This document shows, one piece after another, positions 45,411 to 53,843 of a stretch of 64,000 nt of DNA. Origin of the DNA: Myxococcales bacterium (GTDB lineage Bacteria > Myxococcota_A > Polyangia > Polyangiales > Houyiibacteriaceae). The notes under the pieces are model-generated. The model was not told where the DNA came from. It worked only from the letters and a program-made list of their open reading frames with translations, and made no database searches. Numbering within the stretch: position 1 is the first letter of the stretch; each line of letters opens with the position of its first letter. Position numbers and translations under genes: made by a program. The stretch lies in NCBI GenBank assembly GCA_029861865.1, contig JAOTYL010000002.1:310001-374000 (forward strand). The letters are read 5' to 3'.

Positions 45411-45977
45411 GTGAAGCTTCACCGTCGAACGTTTGCGAAGCTGAGTCTTCTTTCTGGAGCGGGGGCCCTGGTGTTGCCGGCGTGCGAGGGCTCGCCGCCA
45501 CCAACTCATAGCGAAGCGGCCCGTCTTTCTCCGAACGAGCGTGTGATTTTCGAACGCTTTGCGGAGGTCTACATCCCAACGGAAGGCACGAACCTAAGGC
45601 CGTTGTCCGAGGTGCCCTACCTCGACAACATCGACCGGATTCTCGCGTTTCTCGATGCCCCGACGCTCGATGAGTTTCACACGGGAATGAAGCTCTTCGA
45701 CTATGGGTCGTTCGTCGTCGGCCTCTACTTGGCGCGGTTCGCCAATCTGAGCCCGGAAGACAGGCTGGATTACATCCGCAGATGGCATGCTGGCGGCGAG
45801 ACGCAACGCGCGATCGTCGGCATCATCGAAAAGCTCGTTGCTCTCGGATACTGGCAAGACGTCGAGGCTGCGCGTCGGGTGGGCTATCAGGGCCCTGTTT
45901 CGGATGAGGCGAGGATCTTGAAGCTCGGAAACGCTCCGATGCCCATTGCAGTGGCCGAAGAGATCGAGACGCCGTGA
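45411..45977 (+). CDS. Gluconate-2-dehydrogenase subunit-3-like protein
   Basis: 188 residues, GTG start. The N-terminus HRRTFAKLSLLSGAGALVLPAC has the look of a twin-arginine signal that ends in a lipobox. The body (LSPNERVIFERFAEVYIPTEGTNLRPLSEVPYLDNIDRILAFLD) resembles the small third subunit of gluconate 2-dehydrogenase and related GMC complexes, which helps export and assembly. It overlaps the GMC gene at TGATG. No cytochrome c subunit gene follows. Confidence 0.75.
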   Translation: MKLHRRTFAKLSLLSGAGALVLPACEGSPPPTHSEAARLSPNERVIFERFAEVYIPTEGTNLRPLSEVPYLDNIDRILAFLDAPTLDEFHTGMKLFDYGSFVVGLYLARFANLSPEDRLDYIRRWHAGGETQRAIVGIIEKLVALGYWQDVEAARRVGYQGPVSDEARILKLGNAPMPIAVAEEIETP

Positions 45978-47530
45978 TGGAGCCGTCGCCCGACACCGCT
46001 TTACCGCTCCCAGTCCTCAGGGTTGAACAACCCGCCGACATGCCGGACCGGGGCCTCAAACTCGAGGCGGACGCTGTGGTGATCGGCTCGGGGGCCGGCG
46101 GCGCCGTCGCGGCCTATGAGCTTTGCCGCGCTGGCGCAAAGGTGATCGTGCTCGAGGCGGGCCCCTATGTGAAGTCGCAACAGTTCACCGAACGCCTGAT
46201 CGAAGCGTTCCATACCCTCTACGAGGAGGGCGGGAACCAGGTCAACAAGAGCGGTGATTTGGTGCTTCTCCAAGGCAAGTGCGTTGGGGGGTCCACCGTC
46301 GTCAATGCCGCCGTGTGCTTTCGCGCGCCCGACAAGGTGCTCGAGGCGTGGGGCGAGGACCACGGCCTCGACAACCTATCCCCTGAAGCGATGGCGCCGT
46401 ACTTCGAACAGGTCGAAAAGAATCTTCGCATCCACCCAAACGGTCCGCACGAGATCAATCTCAACGGCCGCCTGATCATGCAAGGCGCCAAGAGCGTCGG
46501 CATCCCTGCTGCCCCCGTTTCGCGAAACATCGAGCACTGCGCGCTCACCGGTCACTGCCTGTCGGGCTGCAAGACCGATCGGAAGCAATCGATGCTGGTG
46601 ACCTACCTTCCATGGGCAAGCGAGCTCGGCGCCACCATTCTAAGCGGCACCCGCGCCGAAACTTTCGAGGTGACCAATGGCCGCGTCACCCAGGTCAACG
46701 CGGTCGCAACCGACGATGACGGCAACACCAAGGCCGTCGAGGTCAAAGCCGGGTTGGTGGTCGTCGCTGCAGGCGCGGTGCAAACACCCCTGCTGTTTCA
46801 GAAGAACGCGATCGGCAACAGCAGCGGCCTCGTCGGGCACAACTTCGCATGCCATCCCTCGACCGCAATGATCGCCGTGCACAAAGACGAAATCTATGGA
46901 TGGCTCGGCGCCACCATCACGACCTATGCCGGGAACATCGAAGATCCAACAGAGGGAAGCTTTCTGCTCGAGGCGGGTTTCCTCGGGCCGATGTCGCTCA
47001 CCACGGGCACGGGTGGGGGAGTCGGGCCCGAGTACACCGACTTCATCCAACAAAGCAACAGGTTCTTGGCCGCGGTGACCCTTATCCACGACCACAACGT
47101 CGGCCGCGTCTACATGGAGAACGGACGCAAGCGCATCGACTACGACCTCGACGATCGCGACTTTCCGAGCTTGCAGGAGGCTTTTCGTAACGCTGCGAAG
47201 ATCTACTTCGCCGCAGGTGCCGAGCGCGTGTTCCTACCGACGACTCGCCGCACGGTGATCGAGAGCCCTGATCAGATCGACCCCATCGTCAACTCACTCG
47301 AAAACGGGAAGCACCGCTACAAGCTCGCCTCGTACCACCCACAGGGAACGATGCGGATGGGCAAAGACCCAAAGAAGAGCGTCGTCGGCCCTGACGGCCG
47401 CGTGCACGATCTCGACAACGTCTACGTCGTCGACGCGAGCCTGTTCCCAACGACCTTGCTGGTGAACCCGCAGGAAACGATCTATGCGATGGCCAGCTAC
47501 CTGTCCGATCGGATGCTCACAAGGACCTGA
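45977..47530 (+). CDS. GMC-family FAD-dependent oxidoreductase
   Basis: 517 residues from the ATG at 45977; a GTG at 45974 would add one residue. The FAD site is AVVIGSGAGGAVAAYELCRAGAKVIVLEAG near the N-terminus. The GMC pattern GGSTVVNAAVCFRAP follows, then NIEHCALTGHCLSGCKTDRKQS. The C-terminal flavin-site segment YHPQGTMRMG and VVDASLFPTTLLVNPQETIYAMA are present. It lacks its own signal peptide and probably travels with the small subunit through the Tat pathway. It oxidises an alcohol or sugar of unknown identity. Confidence 0.9.
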   Translation: MEPSPDTALPLPVLRVEQPADMPDRGLKLEADAVVIGSGAGGAVAAYELCRAGAKVIVLEAGPYVKSQQFTERLIEAFHTLYEEGGNQVNKSGDLVLLQGKCVGGSTVVNAAVCFRAPDKVLEAWGEDHGLDNLSPEAMAPYFEQVEKNLRIHPNGPHEINLNGRLIMQGAKSVGIPAAPVSRNIEHCALTGHCLSGCKTDRKQSMLVTYLPWASELGATILSGTRAETFEVTNGRVTQVNAVATDDDGNTKAVEVKAGLVVVAAGAVQTPLLFQKNAIGNSSGLVGHNFACHPSTAMIAVHKDEIYGWLGATITTYAGNIEDPTEGSFLLEAGFLGPMSLTTGTGGGVGPEYTDFIQQSNRFLAAVTLIHDHNVGRVYMENGRKRIDYDLDDRDFPSLQEAFRNAAKIYFAAGAERVFLPTTRRTVIESPDQIDPIVNSLENGKHRYKLASYHPQGTMRMGKDPKKSVVGPDGRVHDLDNVYVVDASLFPTTLLVNPQETIYAMASYLSDRMLTRT

Positions 47531-47557
47531 TCGACGCGGGTGTCGGGCCGACGCCGG

Positions 47558-47890
47558 CTACTTTGCGTTCCTGACCCTCTTGAAGCACCAGAAGCCGCCG
47601 TCGGCTTTCGAAAGGTGCCAGCCATTTTCACCGAGCCCGGTGAACTGCGCCGTCATGGCGTCGGCGGCCTTCTTGCTGGTCCGCTCGCTTTGATGAACGC
47701 ATTTGTATTCGTATTTGTGTGCATGGTGCCAGCCGTGACCCTTAGCCGCGCAATGCGGGCACGCCTTGGCCTTGCCGCAGGTCGTGCACTGAGAGGCTCC
47801 GGCCTCGGGTTGCGATTGTACCGGGGCGCTACCGAGCGCAAACCACATGACGCCAGCGGTCAAAACGGAAGCGAGAAGAGCAAGACGCAT
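47558..47890 (-). CDS. Secreted DUF4177-like protein with Cys pairs
   Basis: 110 residues with a strong ribosome site (AGGAGG) before the ATG. A signal peptide (cleavage near 26) is followed by CTTCGKAKACPHCAAKGH, two CxxC pairs like a zinc ribbon. The C-terminal KYEYKCV, LGENGWHLSKADGGFWCFKR follows the DUF4177 pattern of a tyrosine-rich strand and GW motif. The function is unknown. It faces the GMC gene and is followed by no other gene. Confidence 0.75.
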   Translation of the reverse strand: MRLALLASVLTAGVMWFALGSAPVQSQPEAGASQCTTCGKAKACPHCAAKGHGWHHAHKYEYKCVHQSERTSKKAADAMTAQFTGLGENGWHLSKADGGFWCFKRVRNAK

Positions 47891-47930
47891 AATTCCTCCT
47901 TCGGGTGAACGACGAGCCTAACACGGAGAA

Positions 47931-48554
47931 TCAGCGTGCAGAAAAAGCCGTCTTGGCCGCGTCGATAAACGACCGCACCAGGTCCGGGTCTTTTCGCCCC
48001 GGCTCCGACTCGACCCCCGATGCGACATCGACGCGGAACGGATTCACCGTCTCGATCGCTTCGGTGACGTTCTTGGCATCGAGCCCGCCAGCCAGGGTAA
48101 GCTTCCGCTCCCGGGCGACCTCCGCAGCAATGGCCCAGTCGAAGGTCCGCCCGGTGCCGCCTGGAAGCCCCGGGACACTGGCATCGAGCAGTAGGTGCTC
48201 GCCCGAGTAGGTTCGGGCGAGCTCGATCACGGAGCTGCTTTTCGCCCCGATCGCCTTGTAGGCCCGTGGCAAGAGCTCAGCGACTTGTTCGGGGCTCTCC
48301 TCTCCGTGCAACTGTGCCCATTCAATACCCGTTTCCATCAGGATCTCGCGGATCTGCGCGACGCTGAAATCGACGAAAACCCCGACCAGCTGGACGCGAT
48401 CCCCAACGGCCTCCACGATGGTCTTCGCGGTCGCGACATCGATGCTTCTAGGCGACCGAGGCCAGAAATTGAGACCAATGGCGTCGGCCCCCGCCTCGAC
48501 ACAGCGCAGGGTGTCGTCTACTGTAGTCAACCCGCAGATCTTGATCTCGGCCAT
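47931..48554 (-). CDS. trpF: Phosphoribosylanthranilate isomerase TrpF
   Basis: 207 residues. EIKICGLTTVDDTLRCVEAGADAIGLNFWPRSPRSI at the N-terminus contains the catalytic Cys. VQLVGVFVDF, WAQLHGEESPEQV, HLLLDASVPGLPGGTGRTFDW and LAGGLDAKNVTEAI complete the barrel. It converts PRA to CdRP in tryptophan synthesis. It is separated from trpB-trpA by the SDR, GMC and DUF4177-like genes and diverges from korA. Confidence 0.95.
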   Translation of the reverse strand: MAEIKICGLTTVDDTLRCVEAGADAIGLNFWPRSPRSIDVATAKTIVEAVGDRVQLVGVFVDFSVAQIREILMETGIEWAQLHGEESPEQVAELLPRAYKAIGAKSSSVIELARTYSGEHLLLDASVPGLPGGTGRTFDWAIAAEVARERKLTLAGGLDAKNVTEAIETVNPFRVDVASGVESEPGRKDPDLVRSFIDAAKTAFSAR

Positions 48555-48698
48555 GCTCCAACATGGGCCGCGGAAGCGGGGTAGCGCAACGTGCCTGAGG
48601 CCCCTTGCGGATCGGCGCCGGGCGCTTTAGAACCCGGGCACTCGACCTCCAGACCATGGGCGTTTGGTGTGCTGCGGGACTAGACTCGACGATCGAGC

Positions 48699-50576
48699 AT
48701 GGAAACATCTGCCGCCGCGCGCGTGCATCCGAGTCCGCGCGAAATCTTAGACTCCGTCGTGATTCGCTTTGCCGGCGATTCCGGCGACGGGATGCAATTG
48801 ACGGGTAGTCAGTTCACGACCGCAACGGCCGTCGCGGGAAACGATCTCGCGACGTTTCCCGACTTCCCGGCAGAGATTCGTGCGCCTGCGGGGACGACGT
48901 ACGGTGTCTCGGGGTTCCAGATCCACTTCGCTGCGCACGACATCCGCACCCCGGGTGACGCGCCAGACGTGCTGGTCGCAATGAACCCGGCCGCGCTCAA
49001 GGTGAACATCGACGTGCTCGAGCCAGGTGGTCTACTCGTGGTCAACACTGGCGCCTTCAACAAGAACAATTTGGCCAAGGCTGGTTACGAAGAGAACCCA
49101 CTCGACGATGGCTCGCTCGACCCGTTTCGAATCTTGGCGATCGACATCACGAAGATGACTCTCGAATCGGTCAAGGGGATCGGGCTCGGCTCGAAAGACG
49201 CGCAACGTTGCAAGAACATGTGGACGCTGGGCCTGATGTACTGGCTCTTCGGCCGCGAACGAGAGTCCACTGTCAGGTGGCTCGAAAAGAAGTTCGTCAA
49301 GACCCCGAAAGTCCTCGAAGCCAATATCGCCGCCCTCAATGCCGGGCACATCTACGGCGAGAACGCCGATTTGCCGCACGGCATCGGGGCGTATCAGGTG
49401 CCGGCGGCCAAGCTCGAGCCCGGCCAATATCGCAACATCAGCGGCAACGAAGCTACGGCCTGGGGCCTGGTAACAGGCGCCAAGCTCGCAGGTCTAGAGA
49501 TCGTGTACGGGTCGTATCCGATCACACCGGCGTCGAACCTCTTACACAACCTCGCGCGTCTCAAGCAATTCGGTGTGACGACCTTCCAAGCAGAAGACGA
49601 GATCGCCGCCGTGTCGGCAGCAGTGGGTGCGAGCTTCGGCGGCGCGATAGGCGTTACGGGGACATCGGGTCCCGGCGTTGCACTGAAGTCCGAAGCGATC
49701 GGGCTGGCGATTGCAACCGAGCTCCCGTTGGTGATCGTCGACGTTCAGCGCGGCGGTCCCTCGACTGGCCTCCCTACCAAGACCGAGCAGTCCGATCTCT
49801 TCCAGGCGGTCTGGGGACGGAACGGGGATGCCCCGTTGGCAGTGCTTGCGGCTGCAACGCCCGGCGACTGCTTCTACATGGCGGTCGAGGCCGTACGCAT
49901 CGCAGTCAAGTACATGACTCCGGTCATGCTCTTGAGCGACGGGTATCTCGCCAACGGCGCCGAGCCGTGGCACCTCCCAGACATCGATGCGCTCGAGCCC
50001 TTTCCCGTCCAATTCCGAGACGACCCAGAGGGCTTCATGCCCTTCATGCGTGACAAAGACACGCTGGCCCGCGTCTGGGCCATCCCTGGCACTCCAGGCC
50101 TCGAGCATCGGATCGGCGGGCTCGAGAAACAGCAAGACACGGGCCACATTTCATATGATCCTGAGAACCATCACATGATGACCAAGCTACGCGAGGCCAA
50201 GGTGCAGCGGATCGCAAAAGACGTCCCGAAGGCCGCGATCGATCAGGGCGACCCCCGTGGCGACATGCTCGTCGTAGGATGGGGCTCTACATACGGCGCG
50301 ATCAGCCAAGCGGTGAGGATGCTTCGCGAGCGGGGTCGCAAAGTATCGCACCTTCACCTCCGCAACATTTGGCCGTTGCCCGAAGGCGTCGGCGACCTCC
50401 TTCGTTCGTTCGGCAGCGTATTGGTTCCCGAGCTCAACAACGGCCAGCTCGTGAAGCTGCTTCGAGCCGAGTACTTGGTCGACGCCGACAGCCTTACCAA
50501 GATCGCCGGGCAACCTTTTCGAATCAGCGAGCTGGTCGAAGCGGCCGAAGAGCGCTTGAAACGGAGTCTACAATGA
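48699..50576 (+). CDS. korA: 2-oxoacid:ferredoxin oxidoreductase, fused gamma/alpha subunit
   Basis: 625 residues. The N-terminal gamma domain opens SVVIRFAGDSGDGMQLTGSQFTTA and the alpha domain includes GNEATAWGLVTGAKLAGLEIVYGSYPITPASNLLHNLA and SGPGVALKSEAIGLAIATELPLVIVDVQRGGPSTGLPTKTEQSDL. Domain III, about 500-620, is standard. This is the KorA/2-oxoglutarate branch, which makes CoA thioesters and reduces ferredoxin. The stop overlaps korB by 4 bp. Confidence 0.94.
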   Translation: METSAAARVHPSPREILDSVVIRFAGDSGDGMQLTGSQFTTATAVAGNDLATFPDFPAEIRAPAGTTYGVSGFQIHFAAHDIRTPGDAPDVLVAMNPAALKVNIDVLEPGGLLVVNTGAFNKNNLAKAGYEENPLDDGSLDPFRILAIDITKMTLESVKGIGLGSKDAQRCKNMWTLGLMYWLFGRERESTVRWLEKKFVKTPKVLEANIAALNAGHIYGENADLPHGIGAYQVPAAKLEPGQYRNISGNEATAWGLVTGAKLAGLEIVYGSYPITPASNLLHNLARLKQFGVTTFQAEDEIAAVSAAVGASFGGAIGVTGTSGPGVALKSEAIGLAIATELPLVIVDVQRGGPSTGLPTKTEQSDLFQAVWGRNGDAPLAVLAAATPGDCFYMAVEAVRIAVKYMTPVMLLSDGYLANGAEPWHLPDIDALEPFPVQFRDDPEGFMPFMRDKDTLARVWAIPGTPGLEHRIGGLEKQQDTGHISYDPENHHMMTKLREAKVQRIAKDVPKAAIDQGDPRGDMLVVGWGSTYGAISQAVRMLRERGRKVSHLHLRNIWPLPEGVGDLLRSFGSVLVPELNNGQLVKLLRAEYLVDADSLTKIAGQPFRISELVEAAEERLKRSLQ

Positions 50577-51586
50577 GCCCCAACCCCCCAAAGAAGGAGT
50601 ACACACGTAAGGACTTCTCCTCGGACCAAGAGGTACGCTGGTGCCCCGGCTGCGGGGACTATGCGATCCTCGCCGCGGTCCAAAGGGTCTTGCCGGATCT
50701 GGGCTCGACGCCAGAGAACACCGTGTTCATCTCAGGCATCGGCTGCTCGAGCCGCTTTCCCTATTACATGAACACGTACGGGTTCCACACAATCCACGGA
50801 CGTGCGCCCGCGATCGCGACAGGCCTCAAGCTGGCCAATCCAGAGCTCGACGTATGGGTCATCACAGGTGACGGCGACGGATTGAGCATCGGCGGCAATC
50901 ACCTCCTTCACGTCTTGCGTCGAAACGTCGACCTGCAGATCCTGCTCTTCAACAATCAAATCTACGGCTTGACGAAAGGCCAGTACTCACCCACGTCGCA
51001 GGTCGGGAAGGTGACTCCGTCGAGCCCTCTCGGGTCGGTCGATCAACCAATCGTCCCGGCGCGCTTTGCCCTTGGGGCTCGCGCCACGTTCGTGGCCAGG
51101 AGCTACGACACGTCGAAGAGGCTTCCGGAAACACTGACCGACGCACATAAGCACGACGGCGCAGCCTTCATCGAAGTGCTTCAGAACTGCCCGGTATTCA
51201 ACGACGGGGTGTTCGATCTTATCACCGACCGAAAGACCGGCCCGGCATACCAGCTTTGGCTCGAGAACGGACAGCCGATGCGATTCGGCGCCAACGGCGA
51301 AAAAGGCCTTCACATGAATCCCAAAACCCTCACGCTCGAGGTGGTGACGGTCGGAGAAGAGGGAATCACCGAGGCGGATATCGTCGTTCACGACGAGACC
51401 AACCTTTCGCTCGCGTGGATGCTCACCGATCTTCCAGGCGTCGTGGCACTCGGGGTCCTCTACCGACAGCCGGGGCCGGTGTACAACGAAAGCGTGACGA
51501 AGCAGCGTGAGCTCGCAAAAGAGCGCTTCGGCGAGCCCGACCTAAAGGCCCTGCTCCGCACGGGGCACACTTGGACCGTTGTCTAG
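50573..51586 (+). CDS. korB: 2-oxoacid:ferredoxin oxidoreductase beta subunit
   Basis: 337 residues from the ATG at 50573; an earlier in-frame region is the shadow of korA. WCPGCGDYAILAAVQRVL with its CxxC near the N-terminus, SGIGCSSRFPYYMNTYGFHTIHGRAPAIATGLKLA and VITGDGDGLSIGGNHLLHVLRRNVDLQILLFNNQIYGLTKGQ form the TPP and [4Fe-4S] sites. It completes the korAB enzyme. The stop codon is part of intergenic repeat copy C. Confidence 0.95.
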   Translation: MSPNPPKKEYTRKDFSSDQEVRWCPGCGDYAILAAVQRVLPDLGSTPENTVFISGIGCSSRFPYYMNTYGFHTIHGRAPAIATGLKLANPELDVWVITGDGDGLSIGGNHLLHVLRRNVDLQILLFNNQIYGLTKGQYSPTSQVGKVTPSSPLGSVDQPIVPARFALGARATFVARSYDTSKRLPETLTDAHKHDGAAFIEVLQNCPVFNDGVFDLITDRKTGPAYQLWLENGQPMRFGANGEKGLHMNPKTLTLEVVTVGEEGITEADIVVHDETNLSLAWMLTDLPGVVALGVLYRQPGPVYNESVTKQRELAKERFGEPDLKALLRTGHTWTVV

Positions 51587-51640
51587 GCGATAGCGTGGGG
51601 GCGGTGGGGCGGGACCCACTGAGGCCGCAGGCCGTCTAGC
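51584..51640 (+). repeat. G-rich intergenic repeat with stem-loop, copy C
   Basis: This copy starts on the korB stop codon. It shares its first 32 bases exactly with copy B and contains the same 19-base G-rich core (51597-51615), followed by ACTG and GGCC-GCA-GGCC. The convergent histidine-kinase gene ends inside or next to it (stop at 51636-51638). Confidence 0.8.
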
Positions 51641-52340
51641 GTGCCTCGTTCACGATAGGGAGCGTCAGTATGATCCGGAGCCCGTGGGGCTCGCAGGCGG
51701 CGGCGGCAACGTGGCCTCCATGCCGCTCGGCAAGATGTGCAACTTTGGTCAGCTCGAGGCTGATTTTCGGCCGTCGACTGAGCTTGGTGAAGGGAGCGAA
51801 CAAAGTGGTGAGCTCGTCGCTGGTGGGGCTCGGCCCGTCATCCTCGACCGTGAGCATCGCGGCCTGACCGAGGATACGGGTAGCGACCTTCACCGACGTC
51901 GGCGGCAGGGTGGCGCAGAGAAATCTGGCAACGCTCAGAAGCGCGTCCTGCGCGAGCCACAGGTCGAGGCGAACCGCAGGGTCGACGATGCTCAGCTCGA
52001 CATCAACCGGCGTCTTCAAACCAGACACGACTTGATGGGCCAAATCGTTGAGCGAAACCACTCGCGCACGAGACGCCCCGTCAGTGGCAAGCATCGAAAG
52101 CTGCCGCATGATTTCGCGCCCTTCCTCGGCCGCATTTCGTACCTCGACGATGTAGCGCTCGACCGCGTCTGCGCTAGAAAGGTTCTTCTTGGCGAGGTGG
52201 GCATTTCCGATGATGACGCCAAGAACGTTGTTGATCTCGTGAACTACCCCGGTGGCGAGATTACGAACCGCCCGCATTCCTTCTGGATGCAAGATGCCCT
52301 TTCCGGCACGCGCTCGATCGTCGTTGTCTGGCTGGCCCAT
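51636..52340 (-). CDS. Histidine-kinase-like protein with degenerate ATPase domain
   Basis: 234 residues with no membrane segment. An H-box VVHEINNVLGVIIGNAHL (about 31-49) and a dimerisation helix pair are followed by an HATPase-like region. The N-box is not recognisable (LLSVARFLCATLPPTSV, no Asn-x-x-x-N). The G1 box reads VEDDGPSP and GG is seen at ERHGGHVAAA. Autophosphorylation may be lost or altered. It is the last gene of the chemosensory operon, 3 bp after the response regulator. Confidence 0.8.
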   Translation of the reverse strand: MGQPDNDDRARAGKGILHPEGMRAVRNLATGVVHEINNVLGVIIGNAHLAKKNLSSADAVERYIVEVRNAAEEGREIMRQLSMLATDGASRARVVSLNDLAHQVVSGLKTPVDVELSIVDPAVRLDLWLAQDALLSVARFLCATLPPTSVKVATRILGQAAMLTVEDDGPSPTSDELTTLFAPFTKLSRRPKISLELTKVAHLAERHGGHVAAAACEPHGLRIILTLPIVNEAR

Positions 52341-52343
52341 CGA

Positions 52344-52763
52344 TTACAACTCCAGTAATTTCTTGACGGCTCGAATGACGCGGGGAGCTTGAATCGGTTT
52401 CTCGATGTAAGCATTGGCCCCAAGCGCCATGGCACGATCACGGTCATTGGGTGCGTTTTCGGTCGTGATCACGACGACCGGTGTATCGGCGTGACGAGGG
52501 TCTCCTCGCACGTGCCTGACCAACTTCAGCCCGTCCATGACAGGCATGTTCACGTCCGTCAGGACCAAGTCGAATTTCTGCGACGCGAGTGCACGAATTC
52601 CTGAGAGACCGTTTTCGGCCGTGACGACTTCCATGCCAGGAATCCGGAGAAGGGACTCCGCCAGCATGTTGCGCATGGTCTGGGAATCCTCGACTACTAG
52701 GCAGCGATACTGGCGCATGATCAATTCATCGTACGATAGGGATGCGGCCTTCTCAAAGTTCAC
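52344..52763 (-). CDS. CheY-like single-domain response regulator
   Basis: 139 residues from the GTG at 52763. This start overlaps the cheB stop by 4 bp and has GGAGG about 9 bases upstream, so it is preferred over the ATG at 52718, which has no ribosome site. The receiver domain shows CLVVEDSQTMRNML, the phosphoacceptor in LVLTDVNMPVMDG, and VVITTENAP and YIEKPI at the later switch positions. It is in the chemosensory operon between cheB and the degenerate kinase. Confidence 0.93.
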   Translation of the reverse strand: MNFEKAASLSYDELIMRQYRCLVVEDSQTMRNMLAESLLRIPGMEVVTAENGLSGIRALASQKFDLVLTDVNMPVMDGLKLVRHVRGDPRHADTPVVVITTENAPNDRDRAMALGANAYIEKPIQAPRVIRAVKKLLEL

Positions 52764-53842
52764 GCCTCATCCTCCGCGGGTCGGGTGAGATCGGCAAGCG
52801 TGTCTCCTAAACCCCAAATCCCTAGAGCCCGATGGTTCACTCCCGACCGTCGTGCAGCCAAAGGCATGCCCGATACCACAGCGGTCTCAGGAGCCTCGAT
52901 CAACACTTGACCGTTACGCTTTGCGATCTGGCAAACTCCTAGAGCGCCGTCATCGCCCATGCCCGTCAAGACGACTGCAATGGCCTTATCGCCAAGGACC
53001 CGCGCGGCCGACTCAAAGAGCTGATCGACCGACGGCACGTATCGGGCCCTGGGATCAGGAGGAACGACTCGGAGGGCCGGACCACGATCAGAGGGCACGA
53101 TCTCGATACAGCGGCCACCTGGGCAGACATAGGCATGCCCCCTTCCGAGGCGCTCGTATTGCTTGGCCTCCGAAACTTTCATGACCCCGGTCTTGTCCAA
53201 GCGTTGCGCGAACGTGTACGTAAAACGTGGGGGCATGTGTTGTGCAATGACGATTGCGGCATCTAGGTCGTCATGAAGATGACGAAACAGGGTGACTAGC
53301 GCCCTAGGCCCAGCTGTGGAGGCCCCGATCACGATGACCTTGCTCGGAACTCGCCGGATCACCGAGGGCTCTCGGTGGGCCCGCCTCAAACCATTGCGCT
53401 CCAGATTCAAGTCGAGCCCGCCCACCGTCGTGCGGCGAAGAGCCAACGGTGAAAGCTGCTGCACGACCCGCACTTTCTCTTCGAGCTGCTGACGCAGCCG
53501 CTCGAGCGGAGCCTCTTCCCCATGTGGTTTGGGCAGAAAGTCGATGGCGCCGAGCTCCAGCGCTCGAAAAATACTCTCTTTGCCGTAATGCGCTGAGATG
53601 ACCACGACCGGAAGGGGATGTCGGTCCATGAGCAAGTGAAGGAACTCGAATCCATCCAGGCGCGGCATCTCGAGATCGAGAGCGATGAAGTCTGGCGGTT
53701 TCGCTTCAACCAAACGGAGCGCCTCAGCGCCGTCCCGTGCCACGTCGACGTGGGAGATTCCCTCCATGTCGCTCAGAATCGCTGCGATGGTGCGTCGATT
53801 GAGCGCCGAGTCGTCCACCACCAGGGCATGCAGCTTCTTCAT
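52760..53842 (-). CDS. cheB: Chemoreceptor methylesterase CheB
   Basis: 360 residues from the ATG at 53842, the start of the receiver domain. Receiver (about 1-125): ALVVDDSALNRRTIAAIL and the phosphoacceptor in FIALDLEMPRLDG. The methylesterase domain (about 165-355) carries the Ser-His-Asp triad in VIGASTAGPRAL, VIAQHMPPRFTYTFAQRL and LTGMGDDGALG. It removes methyl groups from receptors. The receptor gene is not in the window. Confidence 0.95.
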   Translation of the reverse strand: MKKLHALVVDDSALNRRTIAAILSDMEGISHVDVARDGAEALRLVEAKPPDFIALDLEMPRLDGFEFLHLLMDRHPLPVVVISAHYGKESIFRALELGAIDFLPKPHGEEAPLERLRQQLEEKVRVVQQLSPLALRRTTVGGLDLNLERNGLRRAHREPSVIRRVPSKVIVIGASTAGPRALVTLFRHLHDDLDAAIVIAQHMPPRFTYTFAQRLDKTGVMKVSEAKQYERLGRGHAYVCPGGRCIEIVPSDRGPALRVVPPDPRARYVPSVDQLFESAARVLGDKAIAVVLTGMGDDGALGVCQIAKRNGQVLIEAPETAVVSGMPLAARRSGVNHRALGIWGLGDTLADLTRPAEDEA

Positions 53843-53843
53843 G

